A stretch of 40,961 nt of DNA from Opitutia bacterium (GTDB taxonomy: Bacteria > Verrucomicrobiota > Verrucomicrobiia > Opitutales > Opitutaceae): contig CANIJN010000014.1 of assembly GCA_947467625.1 (NCBI GenBank), positions 1-40,961 on the forward strand, read 5' to 3'. Position numbers and translations under genes: made by a program. The notes below the pieces were generated by a model that was given only the letters and a program-made list of their open reading frames with translations, did not search any database and was not told where the DNA came from. Shown here piece after piece: positions 23,349 to 32,100 of the stretch. Every line of letters begins with the position of its first letter. The first letter of the stretch is position 1.

Positions 23349-24119
23349 ATGCGCATCTCACCCCGTTCCTCCACCTCAGCGTTCACGCTGATCGAGTTGC
23401 TGACCGTAATTGCGATCATCGGCATCTTGGCCGCCATTATCATCCCGACCGTCGGCGCCGTCCGCGAAAAGGCCCAACGTTCCGTCGATGGCAACAACCT
23501 GCGCGAGATCATCAAAGCCGCGCAAATCTATGCCGGTGACAATAACGATCGCTTGCCCGATCCGCGGGGGATTCCCGCCGCCACTCTCCAAGCCAACCCC
23601 CAGTCGCACCTCTGGCCAGGGATCCTCGCGCGCAATAACATTCTGACCGACGCGACGTTTTACTTCTCCAAGAGCGATCCCTTTTTTAATGGAACCTACC
23701 CCATTTCCATCATCAACACGACTGACACAACCAAGCGAACCCTCGATAACACGTTTCTCCGGGCTTCCGCCCTCGCGTGGGAGTTCTCCAGTGGCATCAA
23801 AATGAGCGACGGCTCCTCGATGCCCGTCGCTTGGACCCGCGGCTTGCAAACCAACGGCTCGTGGAGCCTCACCAGTGGAACGTATAAGGATATCGGCGGC
23901 TATATCGGGTTCTTGGGTGGCAATGTGGCGTTCTACAGCAACGCCGGCACCGGCGCCGCTGATGGCATTTTCACTTCGAATTTCAGCGCACGGAAAACTC
24001 AAAACATCCAGCAAGCCATCCCCATCGCCGGCTTCATCTGGGGCACACCACCGACCGGCGCCGGCGCCGGTACCATTCTGGGACGTGCCGCCGGCACACC
24101 CGCCGCTCGCGGACCCTAA
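23349..24119 (+). CDS. Prepilin-type N-terminal cleavage/methylation protein (pseudopilin)
   Basis: A 256-residue type IV pilin/type II secretion-like protein. The N-terminus MRISPRSSTSAFTLIELLTV is a class III signal: a basic leader, then FTLIELLTVIAIIGILAAII with the conserved Glu5. The residue before Phe is Ala instead of the usual Gly. The rest resembles Verrucomicrobial secreted pseudopilins with a long globular domain (VREKAQRSVDGNNLREIIKA, then AQIYAGDNNDRLPDPRG). No secretion genes lie beside it, so it is a stand-alone gene, as commonly seen in this phylum. A terminator follows at 24147. Confidence 0.88.
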   Translation: MRISPRSSTSAFTLIELLTVIAIIGILAAIIIPTVGAVREKAQRSVDGNNLREIIKAAQIYAGDNNDRLPDPRGIPAATLQANPQSHLWPGILARNNILTDATFYFSKSDPFFNGTYPISIINTTDTTKRTLDNTFLRASALAWEFSSGIKMSDGSSMPVAWTRGLQTNGSWSLTSGTYKDIGGYIGFLGGNVAFYSNAGTGAADGIFTSNFSARKTQNIQQAIPIAGFIWGTPPTGAGAGTILGRAAGTPAARGP

Positions 24120-24146
24120 GTTCAGGTCCACACCCGCCACTCTCGA

Positions 24147-24177
24147 CCCGGCCGCCTGCGCGACCGGGTTTTTTATT
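24147..24177 (+). terminator. Intrinsic terminator after the pseudopilin gene
   Basis: CCCGGCCGC (24147-24155) and GCGACCGGG (24160-24168) pair with one mismatch around a CTGC loop, followed by TTTTTTATTT. It lies between the pseudopilin stop and the pyrophosphatase start. Confidence 0.85.
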
Positions 24178-24228
24178 TCCCGCTTTCCCCGCCACCGATC
24201 ACGCCCCACCCTCTCCGCTCTCTGCTCC

Positions 24229-25980
24229 ATGAAGCCCGCCACCCAACACGCGCCCGCCCCTCCCACGACCTACATCGTCGGGCACAGGAATCCCGATGCT
24301 GACGCCATCTGTTCAGCGATCGCCTATGCGGCTTTCAAACACGCACGCGGCGAACGCGGCTACATCGCCGCCCGCTGCGGCAACTCGAATGCCCGGATCG
24401 ATACCATTCTCGCGCGTTTCCGCACCCCGTTGCCGTTTTACTTGAGCGACATCTCCCCTCGCGTGCGTGACCTCATGGCAACGGAAGTATTTTCCGTTTC
24501 CGAACATGCCACCTGCGCCGAGGCCCTCGAACTCCTCGACCGTCACCACGTCCGCGTCCTTCCCGTGACCTGCTCTCGCAAGGGCATCGACGGTGTGGCC
24601 GGCGTCGTTTCCCTCGCCGCACTCGGCGGGATTTTCATCCCCCGCGTGAGCGAACCGCGCGCCATGCGGCAGGTAAATACTTCGCTCGCCAATATCACCC
24701 GCGCCCTAAACGCCCGCGCGCTTCACGTCGTCGGCGATAAAAAAGTCGAGGAGCTCTACATCCGTCTAGGCACGATGGATATTTCCTCGTTCTGGAGTGT
24801 ATCGGTCCGGGAGAACATCCCGGCGAACCAAGCCATCGTCATCGTCGGCGATCGGCATGATATCCAACGTCGCTCCATCGAACTCGGCATCCGCGCCCTC
24901 GTCATTACGAGTAATCTCGAGCCCGACGACGACACCCTCGAACTCGCCAAAGCCCGCGGCGTCAGTGTCATCGTCAGCCCCTACGATTCCGCCACCACCT
25001 CGTGGGTGGTTCGCACCGCCTCCACCATCGAACGCGTCATCGAACGCGACGTTCCGACCGTCGGGGCCGACATCCGGATCGTCGATGTCCGCAAGCGATT
25101 CTCGGCCGGCAACACGCACTCCATTCCCGTAGTCTCCGACGACGGTGCGCTCATCGGCATCATCACCAAGACCGACATCCTGAAGCCCGTTGCCACCCGC
25201 CTCGTACTCGTGGACCACAACGAGATCACTCAGGCCGTGCCCGGCGCCGACGAAGTGCTCATCGCCGAAATCATCGACCATCATCGCCTCGGCCCCCTCA
25301 ATACGGCGCAACCCATTCTTTTTATTAATGAGCCGGTCGGTTCAACCTGCACCATCGTCGCCGATCTCTTTCGCCGCGAAGGCCTCCAGCCCTCGCCCGA
25401 CATCGCCGGCATTATGATGTCCGGTCTCATCTCGGACACGCTCCACCTCAACGGGCCCACCACGACTTCCAAGGATGCTATTATCCTCGCGTGGCTCGCC
25501 GAAATCGCCGGCGTCAACTCCAAGCAACTGGCCGACGAGATTTTCAACTCCGGCTCCGTCATCCTCGCCAACCCGCCCGAGAAAATCGTCCGCTCCGATT
25601 ACAAGATCTACGAGGAAGAGGGTATCCGCTTTGCCGTTTCACAAGTCGAGGAGCTCGGCTTTGGAAATTTCTGGGACCACGCGAAGCCCATTGCCGCAGC
25701 CCTCGGCGACCTGCGCGAGGAGGAACGCCTGGCCTTCGCCGCCCTGCTCGTCACCGACATCAATACCCAAAACTCGCTGCTGCTCGTCAAAGGCGACGCC
25801 ACGCTCATCCAGCGCATCAGTTATGCGCCCGTGGAGCAGGATGAAATTTTCGATTTGCCCGGCATCGTGAGCCGCAAGAAGCAGCTCATCCCCTACCTCA
25901 CGAGCCTGCTTAAAGAAATGGCCGCCGATGGGGTTTTGCCCACCACGCGCTCTGCCGCCCCATTTAAGAAAAAGAAGTAG
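24229..25980 (+). CDS. ppaC: Manganese-dependent inorganic pyrophosphatase with CBS and DRTGG domains
   Basis: A 583-residue family II pyrophosphatase that hydrolyses PPi to phosphate. DHH domain motifs: GHRNPDADAICSAIAYA (H19, D23, D25), VDHNEITQAVPGADEVLIAE and IIDHHRLGPLNT; DHHA2 domain with the substrate-binding SRKKQLIPYL near the C-terminus. Between the first and second DHH motifs lies a regulatory insert: CBS (LMATEVFSVSEHATCAEALE), a DRTGG-like domain (SVRENIPANQAIVIVGDRHD) and a second CBS (SAGNTHSIPVVSDDGALIGI). Such enzymes are controlled by adenine nucleotides bound to the CBS pair. Start at ATG 24229; the longer open frame upstream overlaps the pseudopilin gene and is not conserved. 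Confidence 0.95.
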   Translation: MKPATQHAPAPPTTYIVGHRNPDADAICSAIAYAAFKHARGERGYIAARCGNSNARIDTILARFRTPLPFYLSDISPRVRDLMATEVFSVSEHATCAEALELLDRHHVRVLPVTCSRKGIDGVAGVVSLAALGGIFIPRVSEPRAMRQVNTSLANITRALNARALHVVGDKKVEELYIRLGTMDISSFWSVSVRENIPANQAIVIVGDRHDIQRRSIELGIRALVITSNLEPDDDTLELAKARGVSVIVSPYDSATTSWVVRTASTIERVIERDVPTVGADIRIVDVRKRFSAGNTHSIPVVSDDGALIGIITKTDILKPVATRLVLVDHNEITQAVPGADEVLIAEIIDHHRLGPLNTAQPILFINEPVGSTCTIVADLFRREGLQPSPDIAGIMMSGLISDTLHLNGPTTTSKDAIILAWLAEIAGVNSKQLADEIFNSGSVILANPPEKIVRSDYKIYEEEGIRFAVSQVEELGFGNFWDHAKPIAAALGDLREEERLAFAALLVTDINTQNSLLLVKGDATLIQRISYAPVEQDEIFDLPGIVSRKKQLIPYLTSLLKEMAADGVLPTTRSAAPFKKKK

Positions 25981-26004
25981 GGCCGGTTTAGTTGTGCGGC
26001 TCGA

Positions 26005-27402
26005 TCAGATGTGAATCGCCTCACCCGTTGTCGCCGCGGCGGCCTCCATGACCGCTTCGCTCAACGTCGGGTGCGCGTGGATCGTGTGGTGGATATCCTC
26101 AATCGTCGCTTCCAGTTCCACCGCGAGACCGTATTCCGCGATCAGCTCCGTGGCCTCCGCGCCGATGATGTGCGCTCCGAGAATCTCGCCCGTCTTCCCA
26201 TCGCTGATCACCTTCACGAAACCTTCGCTCTCCGCTGATGCGACGGCCTTGCCCGACGCGGTAAACGGAAACCTGCCGACTTTGTAATCGAGTTTCTTTT
26301 CTTTCGCCGCCTGTTCGGTGAGTCCCATGCTCGCAATCTGCGGCTGGCAATACGTGCATCCCGGAAAATTCTTCACGCGCTTCGCTTTGCCGCGGCCGAA
26401 CATCCCGTTGACGGCACTCACCGCCTCGAACGTCGCCACATGCGCGAGCCATGGCGGCCCGATGATGTCACCCGCCGCGTAGATACCCTTCACGCTCGAT
26501 TGATAATCGTCGCCGACCTTCACGTAGTTGCGGTCGAGCTCGACCGACAGGGATTTCCCGAACACACCTTCGAGATTCGCAACGACGCCAATGGCGGAGA
26601 GCACCGTCTCAGCCTCGATCGCGGTGCCCTGACCGTCTTTGACGAGGTTAAGCTTCACGGAATTCTTCCCGACTTGGAAATTCTCGCACTTCGTCGCGGT
26701 GTGAATCGCGATGCCCTGTTTCTCGAATGAGCGGTGCAAGGTCTTGGCGACCTCTTCATCTTCAACCGGCAAGATCTGTGGCAACATCTCGACCAGCGTC
26801 ACCTTTGAGCCAAACGCATTGTAGAAATAAGCAAACTCCACGCCGATCGCGCCCGCGCCGACGATCACAATCGACTTCGGCAGCGTCTTGTTGGCCAGCG
26901 CCTCGCGTGACGTCATCACCCGCACGCCATCGACTGCGAGGTCCGGAATGCGCCGCATCTTACAGCCGGTCGCGATGAGGATATTCTTCGCCTTAAAAAA
27001 CTTTCCCTGATGCTCGCCCTCGGTGATTTCAACCATTCCCGCTGCGGGCACCTGCCCACGACCGACGTAGTAGTCGACCTTGTTCTTCTTGAACAGAAAC
27101 TCGATCCCCTTCGCCATCTGCTGCGAGACGCCGCGTGAACGCTCCATCACTTTAGCGAAATCGAAGGTGACGTCCTTGGCGGTGATGCCAAACGCCTCCG
27201 CTTTCTTAATTTTCTGATAGAGCTCCGCGCTCTTCAGCAGCGCCTTCGTCGGAATGCAGCCCCAGTTCAGGCACGTGCCGCCCGCGCGCTCCAGCTCGAT
27301 ACAAGCGACTTTTTTGCCGAGTTGCCCGGCTCGAATCGCGCCCGCATAGCCCGCAGGACCACCACCAATGACAATGAGATCGTATTCGATAGTTTCAGCC
27401 AT
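26005..27402 (-). CDS. lpdA: Dihydrolipoyl dehydrogenase
   Basis: A 465-residue flavoprotein, the E3 component of 2-oxoacid dehydrogenase and glycine cleavage complexes. FAD-binding GGGPAGYAGAIRAGQLG, redox-active disulfide GGTCLNWGCIPTKALL (Cys-x4-Cys), NAD-binding VGAGAIGVEFAYF, second FAD motif IYAAGDIIGPPWLAH, and the C-terminal catalytic His-Glu in HAHPTLSEAVMEAA. It is intact and of normal length. The partner E1 and E2 genes are not adjacent. It converges on the pyrophosphatase gene with only 24 bp between stops. Confidence 0.96.
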   Translation of the reverse strand: MAETIEYDLIVIGGGPAGYAGAIRAGQLGKKVACIELERAGGTCLNWGCIPTKALLKSAELYQKIKKAEAFGITAKDVTFDFAKVMERSRGVSQQMAKGIEFLFKKNKVDYYVGRGQVPAAGMVEITEGEHQGKFFKAKNILIATGCKMRRIPDLAVDGVRVMTSREALANKTLPKSIVIVGAGAIGVEFAYFYNAFGSKVTLVEMLPQILPVEDEEVAKTLHRSFEKQGIAIHTATKCENFQVGKNSVKLNLVKDGQGTAIEAETVLSAIGVVANLEGVFGKSLSVELDRNYVKVGDDYQSSVKGIYAAGDIIGPPWLAHVATFEAVSAVNGMFGRGKAKRVKNFPGCTYCQPQIASMGLTEQAAKEKKLDYKVGRFPFTASGKAVASAESEGFVKVISDGKTGEILGAHIIGAEATELIAEYGLAVELEATIEDIHHTIHAHPTLSEAVMEAAAATTGEAIHI

Positions 27403-27452
27403 GGGGCCAACCTGCCCCGGTCCGCGACACCGTCAAACGGATTTTCCTCCCC

Positions 27453-27914
27453 TCAAATATCAATCACGTCATCCGGCTTTTTCTTCACTCGCGGGGCCCG
27501 CACTGGCGGCGCTCCTTCAGGCGGCGCGCCTTCGGGCGGCGCTTCCTTTCGCGGCACGGCCGCTCTCCGCGTAAATCCACTCAAGATCAAATTCGTCACG
27601 CTCACCACCAACGCTCCCCACACCGCCGGCCAAAATCCGGCGACGTGAAACCCGTCCACCAGCCGTCCGACAAACATAAACAACAAGGCATTGATCACCA
27701 CCAATCCCAGCCCCAAGGTCAGCACAATGAATGGCAACGTGAACAACACCAGCACCGGCTTAAGGATCGCGTTAAAGAAATTCAGCAACAGCACGACCAC
27801 GATCAACGTTGCGGTGCTATCGCAGGAAATGCCGTCCACCAGCTTCGTCGCCAGCGTCACGCCGAGCGCCATCACCAGCCATTGGACGAGCAATTGAACT
27901 AACCGTGGATTCAT
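27453..27914 (-). CDS. YvlD / phage-holin superfamily IV membrane protein
   Basis: A 153-residue membrane protein with four hydrophobic segments: LLVQWLVMALGVTLATKLV, ATLIVVVLLLNFFNAILKPV, FTLPFIVLTLGLGLVVINAL and FHVAGFWPAVWGALVVSVTN. The LNFFNAILKPVLVLFTLPF segment is characteristic of the DUF3789/YvlD-type holin superfamily IV proteins. Their cellular role is unclear; the holin name is by similarity. The C-terminus is a low-complexity tail built from three 15-bp repeats (EGAPP units) and a basic stretch. Start at ATG 27914; it reads into lpdA with a 50-bp gap. Confidence 0.82.
   Translation of the reverse strand: MNPRLVQLLVQWLVMALGVTLATKLVDGISCDSTATLIVVVLLLNFFNAILKPVLVLFTLPFIVLTLGLGLVVINALLFMFVGRLVDGFHVAGFWPAVWGALVVSVTNLILSGFTRRAAVPRKEAPPEGAPPEGAPPVRAPRVKKKPDDVIDI
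27505..27549 (-). repeat. Three tandem 15-bp units in the holin-like gene
   Basis: GGCGGCGCTCCTTCA, GGCGGCGCGCCTTCG and GGCGGCGCTTCCTTT are consecutive variants of one unit. They encode the repeating EGAPP-type tail of the membrane protein. Confidence 0.8.
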
Positions 27915-27951
27915 TTCCGCTGACACTCACGTCCCGTCCGCACGCCGAGCA

Positions 27952-29058
27952 ATGAAAATCCTCGTCGTCCAGGACTACCTCCGCAGCGGTGGCACCGAGC
28001 GCCAATCCGTTCTCCTCGCCAACGCCTTCGCCGCCGCGGGCCACGCCACGACGCTGCTGACGTTTCGACCCGGCGGAGCCTTGTCCGCGACGGTGTCCTC
28101 CGCCGTCGCTCGCATCGCGCTCCAACCTTTCGACGTCGGTCTCGATTGGTTCGCGCCTGGACTGTACCGCGCCACCCGCGCTCACGTTTTTGACGTGATT
28201 CTCTGCCTCGGCCGGATAGCGAACAGTTACGCGGGCGGACTGCAAAATCGACTGCCCGCGACCGCCGTCGTCGGCACGATGCGCACCGGAAAACGCCTGC
28301 CCGCGCTCTTCCGCGCCTCCCTCCACTCGGTCCGCCACATCGTTGCGAACAGCCACGACGCCCGCTCCACCCTCGTCGCCGAGTATGGCGTCCCGGGCGA
28401 AAAAATCTCCGTCATTCACAACTCGCTCGTCTTTCCCTCAGACCCGCCCGCGGGAGACGCGTCGCCCCCGCCGCGTCTCACCCTCCGCGCCCAACACGGT
28501 GCCACGGCGACGACCACCGTCCTGCTCACTGTCGCCATGTTCCGCCCCGAGAAAAACCAGCGCGAGCTCATCGAGATCGTCGCCGGCCTACCCGCCACCA
28601 CCGATTGGCAACTGTGGCTCGCTGGCGACGGACCCGCGCGCCCAGCCTGCGAAGCCCTCGTCGCCCGCCTTCACCTCGAAGCCCGCGTTCGTTTCCTCGG
28701 TTTTCATCGCAACCCTTCGCCGCTTTATGCGGCCGCCGACCTCGCCGTCCACGCATCGTGGAGTGAAGCGCTTTCCAATTTCCTCATCGAAGCGCAGGCC
28801 CACGGTCTGGCCGGCGTCGCTTATGCGGCCCAGGGCATTGCTGAATGCTGGCGACCGGACCGCACAGGCTGGACCATTCCCCGCGACGACCGCTCCGCCT
28901 TCCGCGCCACCTTAGTTCGCCTCATCGCCGAGCCCGCCGCCCTCCGCGCCACCCGCGCCGCCGACGCGCGCGCCTACGCCCGCACCACGTTCGACCCGCA
29001 ACGCCAAGTCTCGGCCTACCTCGATCTTTTTGCCCAGATCGGAGCGGCCCGCCGCTAA
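27952..29058 (+). CDS. GT4-type glycosyltransferase
   Basis: A 368-residue GT-B glycosyltransferase. N-terminal nucleotide-fold start MKILVVQDYLRSGGTERQSV, the acceptor-side loop GGTERQ, then IVANSHDARSTLVAEYGVPG and KISVIHNSL, and the C-terminal donor domain with VLLTVAMFRPEKNQRELIE, LWLAGDGPARP and HASWSEALSNFLIEAQAHGL containing the E-x7-E motif. The sugar and acceptor cannot be told; LPS or exopolysaccharide assembly is the usual role. A Pro/Ala linker (PPAGDASPPPRLTLRA) between the domains contains a palindromic repeat also found in uvrA. It is divergent from the holin-like gene with a 37-bp gap. Confidence 0.9.
   Translation: MKILVVQDYLRSGGTERQSVLLANAFAAAGHATTLLTFRPGGALSATVSSAVARIALQPFDVGLDWFAPGLYRATRAHVFDVILCLGRIANSYAGGLQNRLPATAVVGTMRTGKRLPALFRASLHSVRHIVANSHDARSTLVAEYGVPGEKISVIHNSLVFPSDPPAGDASPPPRLTLRAQHGATATTTVLLTVAMFRPEKNQRELIEIVAGLPATTDWQLWLAGDGPARPACEALVARLHLEARVRFLGFHRNPSPLYAAADLAVHASWSEALSNFLIEAQAHGLAGVAYAAQGIAECWRPDRTGWTIPRDDRSAFRATLVRLIAEPAALRATRAADARAYARTTFDPQRQVSAYLDLFAQIGAARR
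28452..28479 (+). repeat. Palindromic word in the glycosyltransferase linker
   Basis: GAGACGCG (28454-28461) and CGCGTCTC (28472-28479) are a perfect 8-bp inverted repeat around a 10-nt loop. The 23-bp segment from 28452 matches 20 of 23 positions at 31032-31054 in uvrA, and both are read in the same frame (G-D-A-S/T-P-P). Confidence 0.65.
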
Positions 29059-29109
29059 CAGCGTCCTGTCAGCAGACGGCACCAGAGTGCGACACCGGAT
29101 TGCATTCTC

Positions 29110-29152
29110 GCGATCTGTGTTCATCCGTGCCCTTCCGTGGTTAAAAAAATTC
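29110..29152 (-). repeat. Isolated relic of the dispersed repeat overlapping the uvrA start
   Basis: The minus strand reads TTAACCACGGAAGG, GCACGGATGAACACAGATCG, a variant of the C word of the 1-10 kb island. It lies in the opposite orientation to the island copies. The GTG start codon of uvrA (29137) and its first codons (GTT AAA AAA) fall inside it. Confidence 0.65.
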
Positions 29153-32100
29153 CCGCTCCCTCGTCCGACGCCGCAAAGCCCGAGTGCATTCGGCTGCGCG
29201 GCGTCCGCCAGAATAACCTCAAAGGCTTCGATCTCGACGTGCCCCTCGGCCGCTACATCGCCGTCACCGGCCTGAGCGGCGCGGGTAAATCATCCCTCGT
29301 GTTCGACACCCTCCACGCCGAAGGCCAACGTCGCTACGTCGAGACCTTCTCGGCCTACACCCGCCAGTTTCTCGATCTGCTCGACAAACCCAAAGTCGAT
29401 TCCATCGAAAACATCCGTCCGTCGATCGCCATCGAGCAGACCAACACCGTCAAGACCTCCCGCTCCACCGTCGGCACCATGACGGAGCTCACCGACTTCT
29501 TCAAAGTCTGGTTCAGCCACGTCGCCGAATGTTTCGATCCGACGACCGGTGAAAAGGTCGAGGACGACAACCCCCAATCCATCTGGGAAAAAACCTCCGC
29601 GGCCCACGCCGACCGCACGCTCCTCGTCTGCTTCAAGATCAGCAAACCCGCGAATCTCACGTGGCCCGAGATCCTCACCAGCCTGAAGAACCAAGGCTAC
29701 CTCCGCCTGCTCGTCGCAAACCAAATCCAAAAAATCGAAGACCTGCTGACCTCCTCTGTATCCGATCTCTCAACGCACCACCCTCAGTTCTCAACTGCGT
29801 CCGCAATTTACGTCGTCCAAGACCGCCTCGCCGTCACCGCCGCCAACCAATCGCGTTTTCTCGAAGCCACCGAAGCCGCCCTCCACTTCGGCCAGAGTCA
29901 GGTCTTCTACTTCGCCTCCGACACGTTTACTCCGGCGGGCCATTTCTCTCGTGGCCTCCACTCGCCCGCGACCGGCCGCACGTTTCGCGCCGCCTCGCCC
30001 GCATTATTTTCCTTCAACTCCCCACTCGGTGCTTGCCCCAAGTGCCGCGGCTTCGGGCGCGTCATCGACATCGATTACCGTCTTACGGTCCCCGACCAAT
30101 CCCTCTCCCTCGACGAGGGTGCGATCAAGTGCTGGGAGAGCGATATCTACGGTGAATCGAAGAAGGATCTCTACGTTTTCGCCCGGCAGAAAAAGATTCC
30201 CACCCACGTGCCGTTCGCCTCGCTCTCGCCGGAGCAGCAAGCCTTCATCATCGACGGCGAGCCCGGCTACGGCGAAGACAACGGGAAGCCTTGGCCGAAA
30301 TATTGGTATGGCGTGAAGGGGTTTTTTCGTTGGCTCGAGAAGAGCACGTACAAAATGCACGTGCGCGTTTTCCTCGCCCGTTATCGCGCTTACAATCCTT
30401 GCCCCGCCTGCGATGGGCAGCGCCTCCAACCCGAAGCCTTGTGCTGGAAATGGCAGGGGCGCACGCTGCCCGTTCTCTATCAACTCCCCGTCAGCGAACT
30501 CCTCACCCTCCTTGGCCAGGGGTCATGGGGTCAGGGTTCTTCCAGCGGCTCCGCCCACAGCGCCGAGCTCGCCTTCGACTCCATCCGCACCCGTCTGCGT
30601 TACCTCGCCCAAGTCGGCCTCGCCTACCTCACGCTCGACCGACAATCAAAGACGCTCTCCGGTGGCGAAGTCCAACGCGTCAATCTCACCTCCTGCCTCG
30701 GCACCTCGCTGATCGATACGCTGTTCGTCCTTGATGAGCCCAGCGTCGGCCTCCACCCGCGCGACATCGATCGTCTCATCGCGATCATCCGCACGCTGAC
30801 CGACGCCGGCAACACCGTCGTCGTGGTCGAGCACGACGAAGCGATGATCCGTGCCGCCGACCATGTGATCGAAGTCGGTCCCGAGCCCGGCAGCCGCGGG
30901 GGCCACATTATCTTCGAGGGCTCAGTCTCCGCTCTACTCCCGTCATCCACCAGCATCACCGGCGCCTATTTTTCCGGCCGCGAAACCATCCCCGTACCCA
31001 CCGCTCGTCGGCCCGTCGCCTCCGCCCTCAGGGGAGATGCGACGCCCCCGTCGCCTTCGCCGCGTTCCCCCGCCACCACGTGGCTCCATTTCAAAAACGC
31101 CACCAAACACAACCTCCGCAATCTCGACGTCCAGCTGCCTCTCGGCCGCTTGGTCTGCTTGTCCGGCGTCTCCGGCTCCGGCAAGTCCACCCTCCTCGAC
31201 CACGTCATTTACCAAGGCCTCCTCGCCCAACGTCTCCAACTCACCGAAGACCCCGCCGTCATCGAGGCCATCACGCTGACCAGCGCTCAACGCTCAACGC
31301 TCAGCGCTCAACCTGCGTCCGCTGCAGGCGCGTTCACCGAAATCCTGCTCGTCGACCAATCGCCGCTCTCGCGCACGCCGCGCTCCAATCCCGCCCTCTA
31401 CACCGAAGCGTGGGAACTGATTCGCGATCTTTACGCCGCCACGCCCGCCGCACTAGCCGCCGGCTTCAGCCCCTCGTCCTTTTCCTTCAACAGCGGCGAC
31501 GGCCGGTGCGACCACTGCCAGGGCCTCGGCTACGAACGCGTCGAGATGCAGTTCCTCTCCGATGTTTTTGTCCCCTGCCCGGTGTGCGAAGGCCGCCGCT
31601 TCAAACCCGAGGTCCTGGCGATCCGTTGGTGCGACCTCTCCATCGCCGACCTCTTGGCAACGTCCGTCACCGACGCACTCCCGCTCTTCGCCGACCACAC
31701 CGCGATCCACACGCGCCTCAGCTCCCTCGAGTCCGTCGGCCTCGGCTACCTCACGCTCGGCCAACCTCTCAACACCCTCAGCGGCGGCGAATCCCAACGT
31801 CTCAAACTCGTTCGTTATCTCGGCTCCTATACCGCCTCCGACGCCCCGCCCCCAGCCCCCCAATCCCCGGCCGCAGGAGGAGCCCTGCTCCTGCTCGACG
31901 AACCGACCACCGGCCTGCATCGCCACGACGTCAAACGTCTCCTCGCTGTCCTCCAAGCCCTCGTTGACCGTGGCCACAGTGTCGTGGTGATTGAGCACAA
32001 CCTCGACGTCCTGAAGTCCGCCGATTGGCTCCTCGAAATCGGCCCGGACGCCGGCGCGAATGGCGGCCGCATCGTCGCCGCGGGCACCCCCGAACACCTC

